Origin: UBA10649 sp963700745
GTDB lineage: Bacteria > Actinomycetota > Actinomycetes > S36-B12
Direction of reading: 5' to 3'
Length of the DNA stretch: 64,000 bases
Assembly: GCA_963700745.1 (NCBI GenBank)
Contig: CAVOYT010000013.1
Span: forward strand, 310,001 to 374,000
Below the pieces are notes generated by a model, which saw only the letters and a program-made list of their open reading frames with translations, did no database searches and was not told the DNA's origin. Shown here one piece after another: positions 19,801 through 29,922 of the stretch. Position 1 is the first letter of the stretch, and every line of letters starts with the position of its first letter. Both the position numbers and the translations under genes were made by a program.

Positions 19801-20812
19801 ATGGCAAGCAAGCAGCTGGGGCTGCTGTCCGCGGTGGCGGCGGCCGGACTGCTCCTGACCGCGTGCGGCGGCGGAGTCAACGAGGCCGCCGAGACCAGCG
19901 CGGCTCCTGCCGCGTCGGAGGCGGCCTCGGCAGCCGCGTCCGGTGCTGCCTCGGGCGCCCGCGCCGAGATGGCGGACTGCGGAGACTGGGGCATCGCCAT
20001 GCACGCGTGGGTCGGCTACACCGCCTCCGCGCAGGTCGTGACCGAGGTCGCCAAGGACCTCGGCTGCAACATCACGCAGACCACGCTGGACGAGGCCGCC
20101 ACCACCTACGACGCGATGGAGGCCGGCTCGGTCGACGTCATCATCGAGGACTGGGGCGGTGGCCGCTGGCAGGAGTGGGTCGACCGTGGTGCGGTCACGG
20201 AGGTGGGCCCGAACGGCAACATCGGCCTGATCGGCATGTTCGTGCCGCAGTGGATGGCCGACGGAGTACCCCGACATCACCGACGGCGCCAACCTCAACA
20301 AGTACGCCGAGCTGTTCAAGACTCCGGAGTCCGGTGACAAGGGCGCCTGGTACGAGGGCCCGCCCGGGTACACCACCATCGGCGAGAAGATCATCGAGGC
20401 CAACGACCTGAACTACAAGATCATCAACACCGGGTCCGAGGCGGCGCTGATCGAGCTGTTCACGCAGGCATCGGAGAACAAGACGCCGGCGCTGGGCTAC
20501 TTCTACGAGCCGCAGAACTTCCTCGCGAAGGTGCCGCTCGCCCGGGTCAACTTCCCGGCCAGTGACTGGACCGACGCGGCCAAGGCCTCCGGCCTGACGG
20601 ACTACCCGGAGACCACCCTGGTCAAGCTCGCCACCACGAAGCTGGTCGAGTCGGGCGACCCGTTCGCCAACCTCGTCGCGAACTTCGAGTGGACGAACGA
20701 CGACCAGAACGGCGTGGCGCTCGACATCGAGAGCGGCATGAGCCCGGAGGAGGCGGCGCGCAAGTGGATCGACGCCAACCCGGACAAGGTCGCTGCGTGG
20801 ACCGGCCAGTAG
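19801..20812 (+). CDS. proX: Glycine betaine/choline ABC transporter substrate-binding lipoprotein (one frame break)
   Basis: Captures the quaternary amine outside the cell. The restored protein is about 336 residues. The lipoprotein signal is MASKQLGLLSAVAAAGLLL followed by TACGGG, with the lipobox Cys at about residue 22. An Ala/Ser/Glu-rich linker follows. The OpuAC domain includes CGDWGIAMHAWVGYTASAQV, SVDVIIEDWGGGRWQEW and ALGYFYEPQNFLAKVPLARV, whose Trp/Tyr residues are of the kind that build the cation cage. One extra base near 20264 breaks the frame. ATG at 19801 fits the restored frame; another ATG at 19793 is out of frame. A strong terminator follows, ending the transport operon. 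Confidence 0.9.
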
Positions 20813-20834
20813 GAGTCCCGGCGCACTGATCACG

Positions 20835-20864
20835 GAGGGGGTCCCGGTTCGCCGGGGCCCCCTT
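20835..20864 (+). terminator. Rho-independent-like terminator after proX
   Basis: A GC hairpin with stem GGGGGTCCCGG (20837-20847) against CCGGGGCCCCC (20852-20862), one T-G pair and a TTCG tetraloop. It lies 24 bp after the proX stop and 20 bp before the convergent FUSC gene end, so it may serve both. Confidence 0.8.
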
Positions 20865-20883
20865 CCGCGTGCCCGGGAGGGGG

Positions 20884-21981
20884 TCAGCGACCGAGGGCAG
20901 CGACGCCCGCGGTGGAGGCATCTGCAGTGAGATCGACCGGCACCGCGGCAGCGAGGTGCCTGGACCGCGGCCACAGCAGGTAGCCCGCGGCCAGTGCGAG
21001 CGCCGCCCCGATCAGCGTGTCGACGAGCCGAGCAGCGGCGTACCCGACGAAGTCCCCGGTGGGCACGGCGGTCAGGGTCGCTGCCGCGGCGGCCCCGAGC
21101 GCCGCACTCACGGTCGTCGAGCGGGATGACGCGGCCAACGACAGGGCCAGCGCCAGGACGGCGAGCGGCAGGGCAGCCTTCTCCGGCAGTACCGCCGACA
21201 GGGCGACCATGGCAGAGACGCCGACGAGGGTGCCGACGACCCGGAAGGCGGCCTTCTGCAGGGTCGTCCGTCCGTTGGGCGCGAGGATGACGAACACTGT
21301 GAGCATCACCCAGAAGGAGTTATGCGTCCCGACGCTCTGGAACGCGTACATGGCGAGGCCGAGTGCGATCGCCCGTCGGACACCGTCCTTGGCGTGCCCG
21401 TCGAAGGTGCGCACGGCCGTGCGCATCGGCCCCAGGAGCGAAGGGGCATGCCTCTCGGCCTCCGCGGCCGGGGCGGTGCCGATGACCTGCTCGATCCCGG
21501 CACGGAGGGCGACGAGCACCAGTCCGGTAGCCAGTCCGATGAGGCCAAGCAGCCCGATCTGCGACAGCGTGCCGCCGATGGCCCGCTGCTCGAGCACGCC
21601 GATCCCCGTCACGAGGAAGTAGGCGTACGACGCCATCATCCCGATGAGCAGGCCCACGGGCCGCGCCGCCGTCATGACGCTCGTCGTGAAGGCCACGAAC
21701 GCCATGGCGATGGCCGCCGCGAACGGGTAGCCCGTGGTGACGGCACCGAGGGTGCTGTAGGCCACGACGACCAGGCCGAGGATGCCCGCGACCGGCACGG
21801 CGGTGCGCAGTCGCCCGCTGCTGCCCGCCGCGAGGGTGAGACTCGCCACGATCGCGGACTGGAGCGCGGAGTCGCCGAAGCCCAGGAGGCGGGCGACGCC
21901 GAAGCCGGCCGCCATGCCCAGCAGGATCGCGGCCATGAGGCGCCACTGCCAGCCGCGGCGTCCGGGAGCGGCATCGGCCAT
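20884..21981 (-). CDS. FUSC-family membrane protein (aromatic acid exporter-like)
   Basis: Integral membrane protein of 365 residues, intact. It has two clusters of hydrophobic segments: residues about 15-170 (LMAAILLGMAAGFGVARLLG, MMASYAYFLVTGIGVL, GLLGLIGLATGLVLVALRAG) and about 210-335 (FWVMLTVFVILAPNGRTTLQ, VVGTLVGVSAMVALSAVLP, LIGAALALAAGYLLWPRS). The centre FWVMLTVFVILAPNGRTTLQ followed by KAAFRVVGTLVG matches the FUSC/YccS/p-hydroxybenzoate-efflux signature. Substrate unknown. It is monocistronic and convergent with proX. Confidence 0.8.
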   Translation of the reverse strand: MADAAPGRRGWQWRLMAAILLGMAAGFGVARLLGFGDSALQSAIVASLTLAAGSSGRLRTAVPVAGILGLVVVAYSTLGAVTTGYPFAAAIAMAFVAFTTSVMTAARPVGLLIGMMASYAYFLVTGIGVLEQRAIGGTLSQIGLLGLIGLATGLVLVALRAGIEQVIGTAPAAEAERHAPSLLGPMRTAVRTFDGHAKDGVRRAIALGLAMYAFQSVGTHNSFWVMLTVFVILAPNGRTTLQKAAFRVVGTLVGVSAMVALSAVLPEKAALPLAVLALALSLAASSRSTTVSAALGAAAAATLTAVPTGDFVGYAAARLVDTLIGAALALAAGYLLWPRSRHLAAAVPVDLTADASTAGVAALGR

Positions 21982-22018
21982 GGCCGAACGCTAGCAATGC
22001 GCGGGCCTATTCCCGGCT

Positions 22019-22038
22019 CTGTGGACCGGGGCTGTGTC
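22019..22038 (+). repeat. 20-base direct repeat, copy 1
   Basis: CTGTGGACCGGGGCTGTGTC lies about 75 bp before the secreted repeat protein. Copy 2 (23624-23643) matches at 19 of 20 positions and precedes hflX by about 30 bp. Same orientation and same position relative to a start codon suggest a shared control site, but no known motif was matched. Confidence 0.55.
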
Positions 22039-22111
22039 TGCGCGGGCGGACCCCTGAACCAAGGCTCTCTTGACCTCTCTTCACGGGAGCCGAGCCCCTA
22101 GCGTCAGCATC

Positions 22112-23606
22112 ATGATGACGCGCCGACTGCTGGCCGCGCTGGCCTCCCTGTCCATCACCGCCGGAATGCTGGTGGGTGCCGCGACACCCGCCCACGCTGC
22201 TGCCGTCTCGCTCGACTGCGAGTATGACTCCCAGTCGATATCGGTGCAGGTGAGCGAGACCCTGACAATCACCGCGAACTACTGCTACGTGGACGGCGTC
22301 AGTGGCGTCGGGACCTTCGCGCAGAGCGAGGGCCTCATCACGGAACCGGTGACGTTCACATCGCCGGAGGCGGGCACAGCCACATTGACGATCTCCTCTG
22401 GCCAGGGTTCAGAGTTTGCGAGCGTCCTCACCATCACCGTCGGCGGATCGGCCTCGACTGACCCGGCGAGCGTCTACCCGACTGCGTACCTGAACGCCAA
22501 CGGCGGCACGTGCACAGGCACCCTGCAGTTCACCAAGTACGCCGGGCTGAACGGCACGATCACCCTGCCCACAGCGGCCAGGTGCACCCGTGCCGGCTAC
22601 GAGCTCGAGAACTGGACCTAAACAGCGAACGGCCTCCCCGCCCCCAAGACCCCCTGGGGGCCCTTCAGCCCAGGTGCCAACGTCCCCATCGTTGACGACA
22701 GCTTCACCCTGTACGCCCAGTGGCGGCCCCTCGGCGTGGAGATCACCTACGACGCCAACGTCGCGGATGCCGACGCCTGCCTGTCCGGCGGTGCCAACAC
22801 GATGACCCGGACGTCAGTGGTGGTGGTCGAGCATGCCAACTCGGACTACCTGCAGTCGAGCGACGGGTCGCTGTCGGCGGCTGCCCCATGCGCGCCCACC
22901 GACATGGCCCTCGCGGGCTGGCGCATCGCCTCTGAGGGCTCCACGGGCAAGGTCTATCCCGCAGACACGCCGGTGACGGAACTGTTCCCGGGCGAGCAGG
23001 TCGCCTCGGCCCGGATCCGGCTCGCGGCCGCCTGGACGGTCACGTACGCGCTGACGGCGTCGCCGGCGCAGGTCTCCCTCACACCCGACGAGGCCACGAC
23101 CGTCACCTTCACCGCCACGCGCAACGGCGCTCCCGCCCCGTCAGTCAAGGTCGCCGTCAGCGCCTCCGGCAACGTCACTCTCGGCGTCGTGGCTAACCAG
23201 CCGGGTCGTGACGACCGGCACCGACGGCACGGCCTCCGTGCCGATCCTCGGCGGCGAGGTCGGCACAGGCGTGGTGTCCGCCGCGTACGGCGACACGACG
23301 GCCGGCGTGCAGGTGACGGTCGCATCATCGATCACGCAGTCCATCACGATCACTGACTGGGCGCGGAACGACCGCCGGATCGAATGCTCCGGTACCAGCA
23401 CCGGGTTCAACATGGGCAGCAGCCTGTCGCCGTGGATTCGTTTCCCCGGAGAGGTCGGCTTCTCCCAAGGCACCGCCCAGATCATGGTGGACGAGAACGG
23501 CGACTGGACGTGGGGTCGCAATACCGGCAAGCGCATCGCTGTCCAGATCAGGAGCTTGGAGGACCCCTCGGTGCGGTCGAACACGGTGATCATCGAGGCG
23601 CGCTGA
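22112..23606 (+). CDS. Secreted protein with Listeria-Bacteroides-type repeat, interrupted by an in-frame TAA and one frame break
   Basis: Extracellular protein of unknown role. The signal peptide is MMTRRLLAALASLSITAGML followed by VGAATPAHAA. A bacterial InlB-B/Listeria-Bacteroides-type repeat begins at YLNANGGTCTGTLQF. It runs through GYELENWT, an in-frame TAA at 22619-22621, and resumes in the same frame as TANGLPAP to DDSFTLYAQW. The TAA therefore splits a single domain. A second repeat-like unit (ITYDANVADADACLSGG) and an Ig-like region (VTYALTASPAQVSLTPDEA) follow. One extra base near 23200 precedes VTTGTDGTASVPILGGEVG and the C-terminus SVRSNTVIIEAR. Either the gene is truncated to about 170 residues or the TAA is a base error. 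No ribosome site precedes the second half. Confidence 0.65.
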
Positions 23607-23623
23607 CGCCGTGAGCTCGCAGC

Positions 23624-23643
23624 CTGTGGACCGGGGGTGTGTC
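23624..23643 (+). repeat. 20-base direct repeat, copy 2
   Basis: CTGTGGACCGGGGGTGTGTC, 19/20 identical to the copy at 22019-22038, in the short gap between the secreted protein gene and hflX. Confidence 0.55.
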
Positions 23644-23675
23644 CAGGGCCGCTGACGTGACACGCTGGACCCCTC

Positions 23676-25119
23676 ATGCGCGAACCTGATGACCACCTGG
23701 CCCTGGACGAGTACGAGGTCACCCCGGACCGGCACTCCGCGACCGGTGATTACGAGCTCGAGGAGCGCCAGGCCCTGCGCCGGGTTGCCGGGCTCTCGAC
23801 CGAGCTCGAGGACGTCACCGAGGTCGAGTACCGGCAGGTCCGCCTCGAGCGCGTGGTCCTGGCCGGCGTGTGGACCGACGGCACGGTGCGCGAGGCGGAG
23901 CGCAGCCTGGCCGAGCTGGCCCTGCTGGCCGAGACGGCAGGCTCGCTCGTGCTGGAGGGGGTCATCCAGCGCCGCGACAGCCCCGACCCGGCCACCTACC
24001 TCGGTTCAGGCAAGGCGCGCGAGCTGAGGTCCATCGTGGTCGAGACCGGCGCGGACACTGTCATCTGCGACGGCGAACTGACGCCCGGGCAGCTGCGGCA
24101 ATTGGAGGAGATCGTCAAGGTCAAGGTGGTCGACCGCACCTGGCTGATCCTCGACATCTTCGCCCAGCACGCGCGCAGTCGCGAGGGCAAGGCCCAAGTG
24201 AGTTTGGCGCAGATGCAGTACCTCCTGCCCCGCCTGCGCGGCTGGGGCGAGTCGCTCTCCCGCCAGGCCGGTGGCGCGGGCGGTGGTGCAGGAGGGGGCG
24301 GCGGCGGTGGCGTGGGCACCCGTGGCCCCGGTGAGACGAAGATCGAGACCGATCGCCGGCGCATTCGCTCCCAGATGTCCAAGCTCCGCAAGCAGCTCAA
24401 GGCGATGGAGAAGTCGCGCACGACGCAGCGGGCCGCACGGCACCGAGCGGGCATCCCGGCCGTCGCCATCGCTGGCTACACCAACGCAGGCAAGTCGAGT
24501 GTCCTGAACCGGATCACCGGCGCGGGGGTCCTCGTCGAGAACTCGCTGTTCGCCACGCTGGACCCCACCGTCCGCAAGACTCGGAGCCCGGGCGGTCGCG
24601 ACTACACGATCGCCGACACGGTCGGATTCGTCCGGCACCTGCCGCATCAGCTGGTCGAGGCCTTCCGGTCCACGTTGGAGGAAGTGGTCGATGCTGACCT
24701 GATCCTGCACGTGGTGGACGGGTCGGACGATGCTCCGGAGGAGCAGATCAATGCGGTGCGCGAGGTGCTCGATGAGATCGGCGCCGAGCCAGGTGCCCGA
24801 GCTGATCGTCATCAACAAGGCCGACATCGCCGATGCGGAGACGATCGCCGCGCTGCTTCGCCGCGAGCCGCACGCGGTCGTCGTCTCCGCCCGCACCGGA
24901 CAGGGGTTCGACGACCTGCTGCAGGCGATCGAGGCCGACCTGCCGTCAGGGCTCATCGACGTCGACCTCCTCGTCCCGTACTCACGAGGCGACCTCGTCA
25001 GCCGCGCCCACCGGCAGGGCGAGGTGGTGAGCGAGGCGCACGGCGAGACCGGCACCCAGCTGCGCGCCCGGGTGCCCGAGGCACTCGCCAATGAGCTCGC
25101 GGCCGCCGTCGATGCCTGA
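23676..25119 (+). CDS. hflX: GTPase HflX (one frame break)
   Basis: Ribosome-associated GTPase that splits stalled or stressed 70S ribosomes. The protein has about 480 residues. The N-terminal domain has LAELALLAETAGSLVLEGVI and DSPDPATYLGSGKARELRSI. A coiled linker follows, carrying a glycine-rich loop (residues about 200-216) and TRGPGETKIETDRRRIR. The G domain has G1 GYTNAGKSS, G3 DTVGFVRHLPHQLVEAF and G4 NKADIA. An extra base near 24793 (GAGCCAGG) shifts the frame between EVLDEIGAE and VPELIVINKAD. The stop overlaps the start of the helicase gene (ATGCCTGA). Confidence 0.93.
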
Positions 25120-27098
25120 GGGGGACGATCGGCCCGACCTTGCCGAGGCCCTCGCGGCCGTCGTCGAGGCCATCGGCGGACAGGAGCGCGAGGGCCAGCT
25201 GCTGATGGCCCAGACCGTCGCGAGTGCGCTCGGCGGGGACCGGCACGCGGTCGTGCAGGCTGGCACCGGCACCGGGAAGTCGGTCGGATACCTCGTGCCG
25301 GCGGCATTGCACGCCGCGGCCCCGGACGGCGGCCCGGTCGTCGTCGCGACCGCGACGATCGCACTGCAGAAGCAGCTGGTGGACCGAGACCTGCCTCGCG
25401 TGTCCGAAGCATTGGAGCCGATCGTCGGCCGGCCGCTCACGTTCGCCGTGCTCAAGGGTCGCAACAACTACGTCTGCCTGCAGAAGCTGCATGGCGCGGC
25501 GCCCGACGACGAGCAGGACGCGCTCTTCGACGCCCCGAAGAGCGCGCTCGGGCAGCAGGCGGTGGCGGTTCGAGCCTGGGCAGAGTCCACCTCGACGGGT
25601 GATCGTGACGAGTACCCGGACGATGTCGATGCGCGGGTCTGGCGGGCCTTCTCCGTGGGCCGGCGTGAGTGCGTGGGCGAGAGCCGGTGCGCCTACGGCG
25701 AGGAGTGCTTCACGGTCAAGCGTCGCTGGCAGGCCCAGGAGGCCGACATCGTGGTGACCAACCACGCCATGCTGGCCATCGACACGATCGAGGGCATCCC
25801 GGTCCTGCCGGAGCACGACGCTGTCGTCATCGATGAGGGCCACGAACTGGTCGATCGGGCGACGCAGGCGATCACCCGCGAACTGACGGTCGCCATGGCC
25901 GAGAAGGCCGTCGCCCGCGCTCGCCGACTCGTTGACCCGGAGACCCTGGCGAACCTCGAACGCGCCATCGAGGAGTTGGACGACGCCCTGCGCCTGGGCG
26001 CGGCCGAGCTCAGCGGGCCGACCCGGCTCACGGAGCTCGCCCGGGACCTCCTGCCTGGCACTCACTCTGACGCGCGATGCGTTCCATCAGGCCATCGCCG
26101 AGGTCAACGCGGTCAAGGACACCAAGGACCAGGACGCGCTCGCGGCCCGTCAGCAGGCGCGAGGGGCGCTCGAGGAGGTCCATGACGTGGCCGGTGCCCT
26201 CCTGGTCATGGGGGCACCGGACGTCGTCTGGCTGGATCCTGGCGAGGGCTCGTCGCGGTCCCCGATGCTGAAGATCGCGCCGCTCTCGGTCTCGGGCCTG
26301 CTGCGCACGGCGCTGTTCGACCGGGGCCCGGTGGCCATGACCAGCGCCACGCTGACCGTCGGGGGAGGGTTCGACGCGCTGCTCACGGCACTCGGGCTCG
26401 ACGACACTGAGGCGCAGACCGTCGACGTCGGTTCTCCGTTCGACCACGCACGCCAGGGAATCCTCTACGTCGCCAAGGACGTCCCCGCACCGGGACGGGA
26501 CGGGGTGGCGATGGAGGCTCTCGACGAGCTCGCCGACCTCATCGAGGCGGCCGGCGGTCGGACCCTGGCGTTGTTCAGCAGCTGGCGCGGCGTCGAGAGG
26601 GCCGCGGAGTACCTGCGGGTGCGCCTGGGCGATCGGCTCGACCTGCCGCTGCTGGTCCAGCGTCGCGGCGACGCTGTCGGCGGACTCGTCGAGCGGTTCG
26701 CGGCCGAGCCGGCGAGCACCCTGCTCGGCACCGTGTCGCTGTGGCAGGGAGTCGACGTCCCCGGAGAGTCCTGCATCCTCGTGGTGATCGACCGCATCCC
26801 GTTCCCGCGCCCGGACGACCCACTGGTGTCAGCGCGGCAGCAGGCGATCGACGACGAGGGCGGCTCCGGCTTTCGCGCGGTGTCGGTGCCGAGAGCGGGG
26901 CTGCTTCTCGCGCAGGGGGCAGGGCGGCTCATCCGTGGGACCGAGGATCGCGGGGTCGTGGCGGTGCTGGATTCCAGGCTCGCCACCGCGGGCTACTCGC
27001 GTGCGCTGCGCGAGAGCCTGCCACCGTTCTGGTACACGACGGATCGTGCCACGGTGATCGGTTCGCTGGAGCGCCTGCGAGACGAGTTCGCTCAGTAG
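25112..27098 (+). CDS. DinG-type ATP-dependent DNA helicase (one frame break)
   Basis: XPD/DinG-like 5'-3' iron-sulfur helicase of about 661 residues. Motif I is VVQAGTGTGKSVGYLVPAAL, Ia VVATATIALQKQLVDRD, II IDEGHE, III MTSATL and VI GAGRLIRGTEDRGVVAVLD. Four Cys (YVCLQK and RRECVGESRCAYGEECF) match the Fe-S cluster insert. ATG at 25112 fits the short N-terminus of actinobacterial homologues; an in-frame ATG at 25091 is possible. One extra base near 26060 separates ELARDLLP from ALTLTRDAFHQ. It is translationally coupled to hflX. A role in resolving R-loops or damaged DNA is by family. Confidence 0.9.
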
Positions 27099-27120
27099 GA
27101 CCTGCGTGAACTCGACGGGC

Positions 27121-27946
27121 CTACATGAACTCGTCGGGATTGGGCCCCGTGCGGTGACCGTTCTCCAGCGCCGCGATGGCCGCCAGGTCGCTGGTGTCGA
27201 GCTCGAAGTCGAAGACGTCGATGTTCTCGGCGATCCGCGTCGGGAGTCACGGACTTCGGCAGCACGACGTTCCCGATCTGCAGGTGCCAGCGGATCATCA
27301 CCTGCGCGCTGCTCTTGCCGTACTTGGCGCCGATCGCCAGCAGGGCGGGATCGTCGATCAGGCCTCCTGAGGCCAGCGGGCTCCATGCCTCGGTGAGGAT
27401 CTGGTGGTCGGCGTTGAAGGACCGGATCTGCGACTGCGGCAGCCACGGGTGCAGCTCCACCTGGTCCACCGTCGGGACGACGCCGAATTCGTCGATGATC
27501 CGCTGCAGGTGCGGCACGTGGAAGTTGGACACGCCGACGGAGGTCGTGGCGCCCTGCTCCTGCAGGGCGAGCACCGCCCGCCACGTCTCGACGTAGTTGC
27601 CGGTCGCGGGGGAGGGCCAGTGGATGAGGTACAGGTCCACGTGATCGAGTCCGAGCAGTCCCAGGCTCTTGTCCATCGCCCGCAGCGTGGCGTCGTAGCC
27701 GTGGTCGGTGTTCCAGACCTTGGTCGTGACGAACACGTCGTCGCGCGGCAGGCCGCTTGCGGCGATGGCTCGACCTACGCCGCCCTCGTTGTAGTACAGG
27801 GCGGCGGTGTCGACGTGGCGGTAGCCGCACTCGAATGCGGTCAGGGTGGCGTCGGTGACGACGTCGTCCGGCACCTGCCAGACACCGAAGCCGATCTGCG
27901 GGATCGAATGACCATCGTTGAGGACGAGTGACGGGATGGCAGGCAT
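27121..27946 (-). CDS. Aldo/keto reductase (one frame break)
   Basis: NADPH-dependent carbonyl reductase, about 274 residues, of the 2,5-diketo-gluconate reductase-like group. It begins MPAIPSLVLNDGHSIPQIGF. The catalytic tetrad is visible: Asp and Tyr in HVDTAALYYNEGGVG, Lys in VFVTTKVWNTDHG, His in VDLYLIHWPSP. Then come TTSVGVSNFHVPHLQRII and VVPTVDQVELHPWLPQ. An extra base near 27243 shifts the end, restored as SVTPTRIAENIDVFDF and the tail TGPNPDEFM. Substrate unknown. Confidence 0.88.
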
Positions 27947-27988
27947 GCGGCAACCGTAATCCCCCCGGAGCATCGCCCGCGACCGGCG

Positions 27989-28923
27989 CTACTCCACGGT
28001 GCTGCCGAAGACCTCGTACTCGCTGGCCTCGGGGGTTGCGGACGCCGCCGGTGTCGGCCACTCGAGGGTCGTGATCCGCGCAGCGCTCGTGGCCGGCGTG
28101 GCGTCGGGTCCCGCGATCAAGGCGGCGAGTGCCCGCTGCCCGTCCGGGTTCGGGTGGAGGTGGCCGCCGTCCTCGGCGAACCACTCCGGATGTCCCATCG
28201 CCGCGGACGCGAAGTCGATGACATGCAGCCAGCGATGCTCCTGGGCCAGGCGGGCGAGCTCGGCGTTGAACTCGTGGAGGCTCCAGGCAGACAGGCCGCC
28301 GGTGTAGGCATCGGGCCGGTGGGGAGTGACCCAGTACACCTGCTGCTTGGCGCCGGGGGTGCGAAGGCTGGCGATGAGGTCGATCCACTCAGGCAATCGC
28401 GTGATGTCGGTCTGGTCACCGCGGTTGTTGGTTCCCGAGGACGAGGACCCACCCCGGTGCCAGCTGGGCGTCCGACACCGGACAGGTGCTGCTCGAGGAA
28501 GGCGGCGTGGGCGGACTGGCCGACGCGCCCGGTGACCGGGTAGCCGAAGCGTGACAGCAGCGGGGCCACCGACAGGGCGATGGAGTCGCCGAGGACGAAT
28601 GATCCGACGGGAGCCGGGTCGCTGGCCGGGACCGACGGGCTGGGGGAGGGCGTCGCCGGGGCCGTGGGCTTGGCGGATGGAGTCGCCGGGGTCGTGGCAC
28701 CCGAGGGCGGGGCTGCTGAGGGGGTCGGCTCGACGCTGGGGGACGCTGGTGGGACGATCGGTGGGCGGCACGGTGGGCGGTGCGGTGACGGGGTCGCCGT
28801 GGCGTCAGGCGACGGTGGAGCGACCGCGGTGACCTCGCCCCGCGGCGTCGTCGCTCCCGCGGCCACCGTGGCACACCCGGTCAGGGAGATCACGGCGGCA
28901 ACGAGGATGACGGTCGCACGCAT
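27989..28923 (-). CDS. SGNH/GDSL hydrolase-like lipoprotein (two frame breaks)
   Basis: Extracellular esterase-like protein of about 310 residues. The start MRATVILVAAVISLTGC is a lipoprotein signal with lipobox SLTGC. Residues about 25-110 are a Pro/Ser/Thr/Ala-rich linker (for example PSAKPTAPATPSPSPS). The SGNH domain has block I GSFVLGDSIALSVAP, block III restored as VLVLGTNNRGDQTD and block V EDGGHLHPNPDG with the Asp-x-x-His pair. Breaks lie near 28475 and 28432. A second SGNH hydrolase stands on the other side of lexA. Substrate unknown; cell-wall acyl groups are possible. Confidence 0.8.
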
Positions 28924-28971
28924 GCACCCATGGTCCCTCATGACCTGAGGTTCTGCGTCGAACGGTGGAGG

Positions 28972-29697
28972 TCAGACGCGTCGCAGAACGGTGACGACCT
29001 TGCCCATGACCGTGGCGTGGTCGCCCAGGATGGGCGCGTAGGCCGGGTTGTGCGGCATCAGCCACACATGACCGTCGCGGCGCTTGAAGGTCTTCACGGT
29101 GGCCTCGTCGTCGATGAGGGCGGCGACGATGTCGCCGTTGTCCGCGGTGCTCTGCTGCCGGACGACGACCCAGTCGCCGTCGCAGATGGCCGCGTCGATC
29201 ATCGAGTCACCGACCACCTTGAGCATGAACAGGTCGCCCTCGCCGACGAGATCGCGCGGCAGCGGGAAGACCGCCTCGACCTCCTGCTCCGCGAGGATCG
29301 GTCCGCCGGCGGCGATCCGGCCCACCACGGGGACGTATGCGGCCTCGGGTCGATGGACGTCGGAGTCCTCCACGACGTGCAGCCTGGGAGCCTGACCGGG
29401 ATCGAGGGCGACCACGGTGTTCTCCGCGGTGGCCTTCGTCGGGGCGTCCGCCACCACGAGTGCCCTGGGGCGGTTCGGATCGCGTCTGAGGTATCCCATG
29501 CGCTCGAGGGTTCCGAGCTGGTGGGCGACGCTGCTGGGGGAGGTGAGCCCCACTCCCTCGCCGATCTCGCGGACGCTCGGCGGGTAGCCGCGGGTCTCGA
29601 CCGTGTCGCGGATGACCGCGAGGATGGCGCGCTGTCGGGGGGTGAGCCCAGTCTCGTCGGCCGGGCCGTCGGGCAGTTCGGTGACTCGAGCGACCAC
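28972..29697 (-). CDS. lexA: SOS repressor LexA
   Basis: Represses DNA-damage genes and cleaves itself when RecA is activated. The protein has 241 residues, intact. The N-terminal winged helix has LTPRQRAILAVIRDTVETRG and PPSVREIGEGVGLTSPSSVA. The cleavage site Ala-Gly is in VGRIAAGGPILA; the catalytic Ser is in VGDSMIDAAI and the catalytic Lys in EATVKTFKRRDG. The start is GTG at 29697. An SOS box lies about 110 bp upstream, consistent with autorepression. It is divergent from the LysM gene, which has its own box. Confidence 0.96.
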   Translation of the reverse strand: MVARVTELPDGPADETGLTPRQRAILAVIRDTVETRGYPPSVREIGEGVGLTSPSSVAHQLGTLERMGYLRRDPNRPRALVVADAPTKATAENTVVALDPGQAPRLHVVEDSDVHRPEAAYVPVVGRIAAGGPILAEQEVEAVFPLPRDLVGEGDLFMLKVVGDSMIDAAICDGDWVVVRQQSTADNGDIVAALIDDEATVKTFKRRDGHVWLMPHNPAYAPILGDHATVMGKVVTVLRRV

Positions 29698-29807
29698 GTG
29701 TCCATCCCCTCATCCCCGGGGCCGCCAGCCGGCCACCGGAACCGCCCGGTGTCAGACCCCGGTGCGAGTGTTCGTGACGCCACGGTAGCGATCTCGCCTC
29801 ACAATTT

Positions 29808-29821
29808 CAAACATATGTTCG
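29808..29821. promoter_or_regulatory. LexA (SOS) box 1
   Basis: CAAACATATGTTCG differs by one base from a perfect palindrome of the Gram-positive/actinobacterial SOS consensus CGAAC-N4-GTTCG. It lies in the lexA-LysM divergent region, nearer the lexA side. Confidence 0.8.
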
Positions 29822-29877
29822 AATGTCGCGCTGGACGTGTCGCCCGGGCTGTGCTACAAATCGTACAGGCGTTCGAT

Positions 29878-29891
29878 CGAACACACGTTCG
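29878..29891. promoter_or_regulatory. LexA (SOS) box 2
   Basis: CGAACACACGTTCG matches the SOS consensus fully in both half-sites. It lies 31 bp before the LysM start codon, so it should repress that gene tightly until damage. Confidence 0.88.
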
Positions 29892-29922
29892 ATTCGACAG
29901 ATTCCGAGAGAAAGGCACGATC

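Noticed and set aside
26829..28388. Long minus-strand frame over the helicase end and the aldo/keto reductase
   Set aside because: Arg/Pro-rich low-complexity reading; the reductase in another frame has all catalytic motifs.
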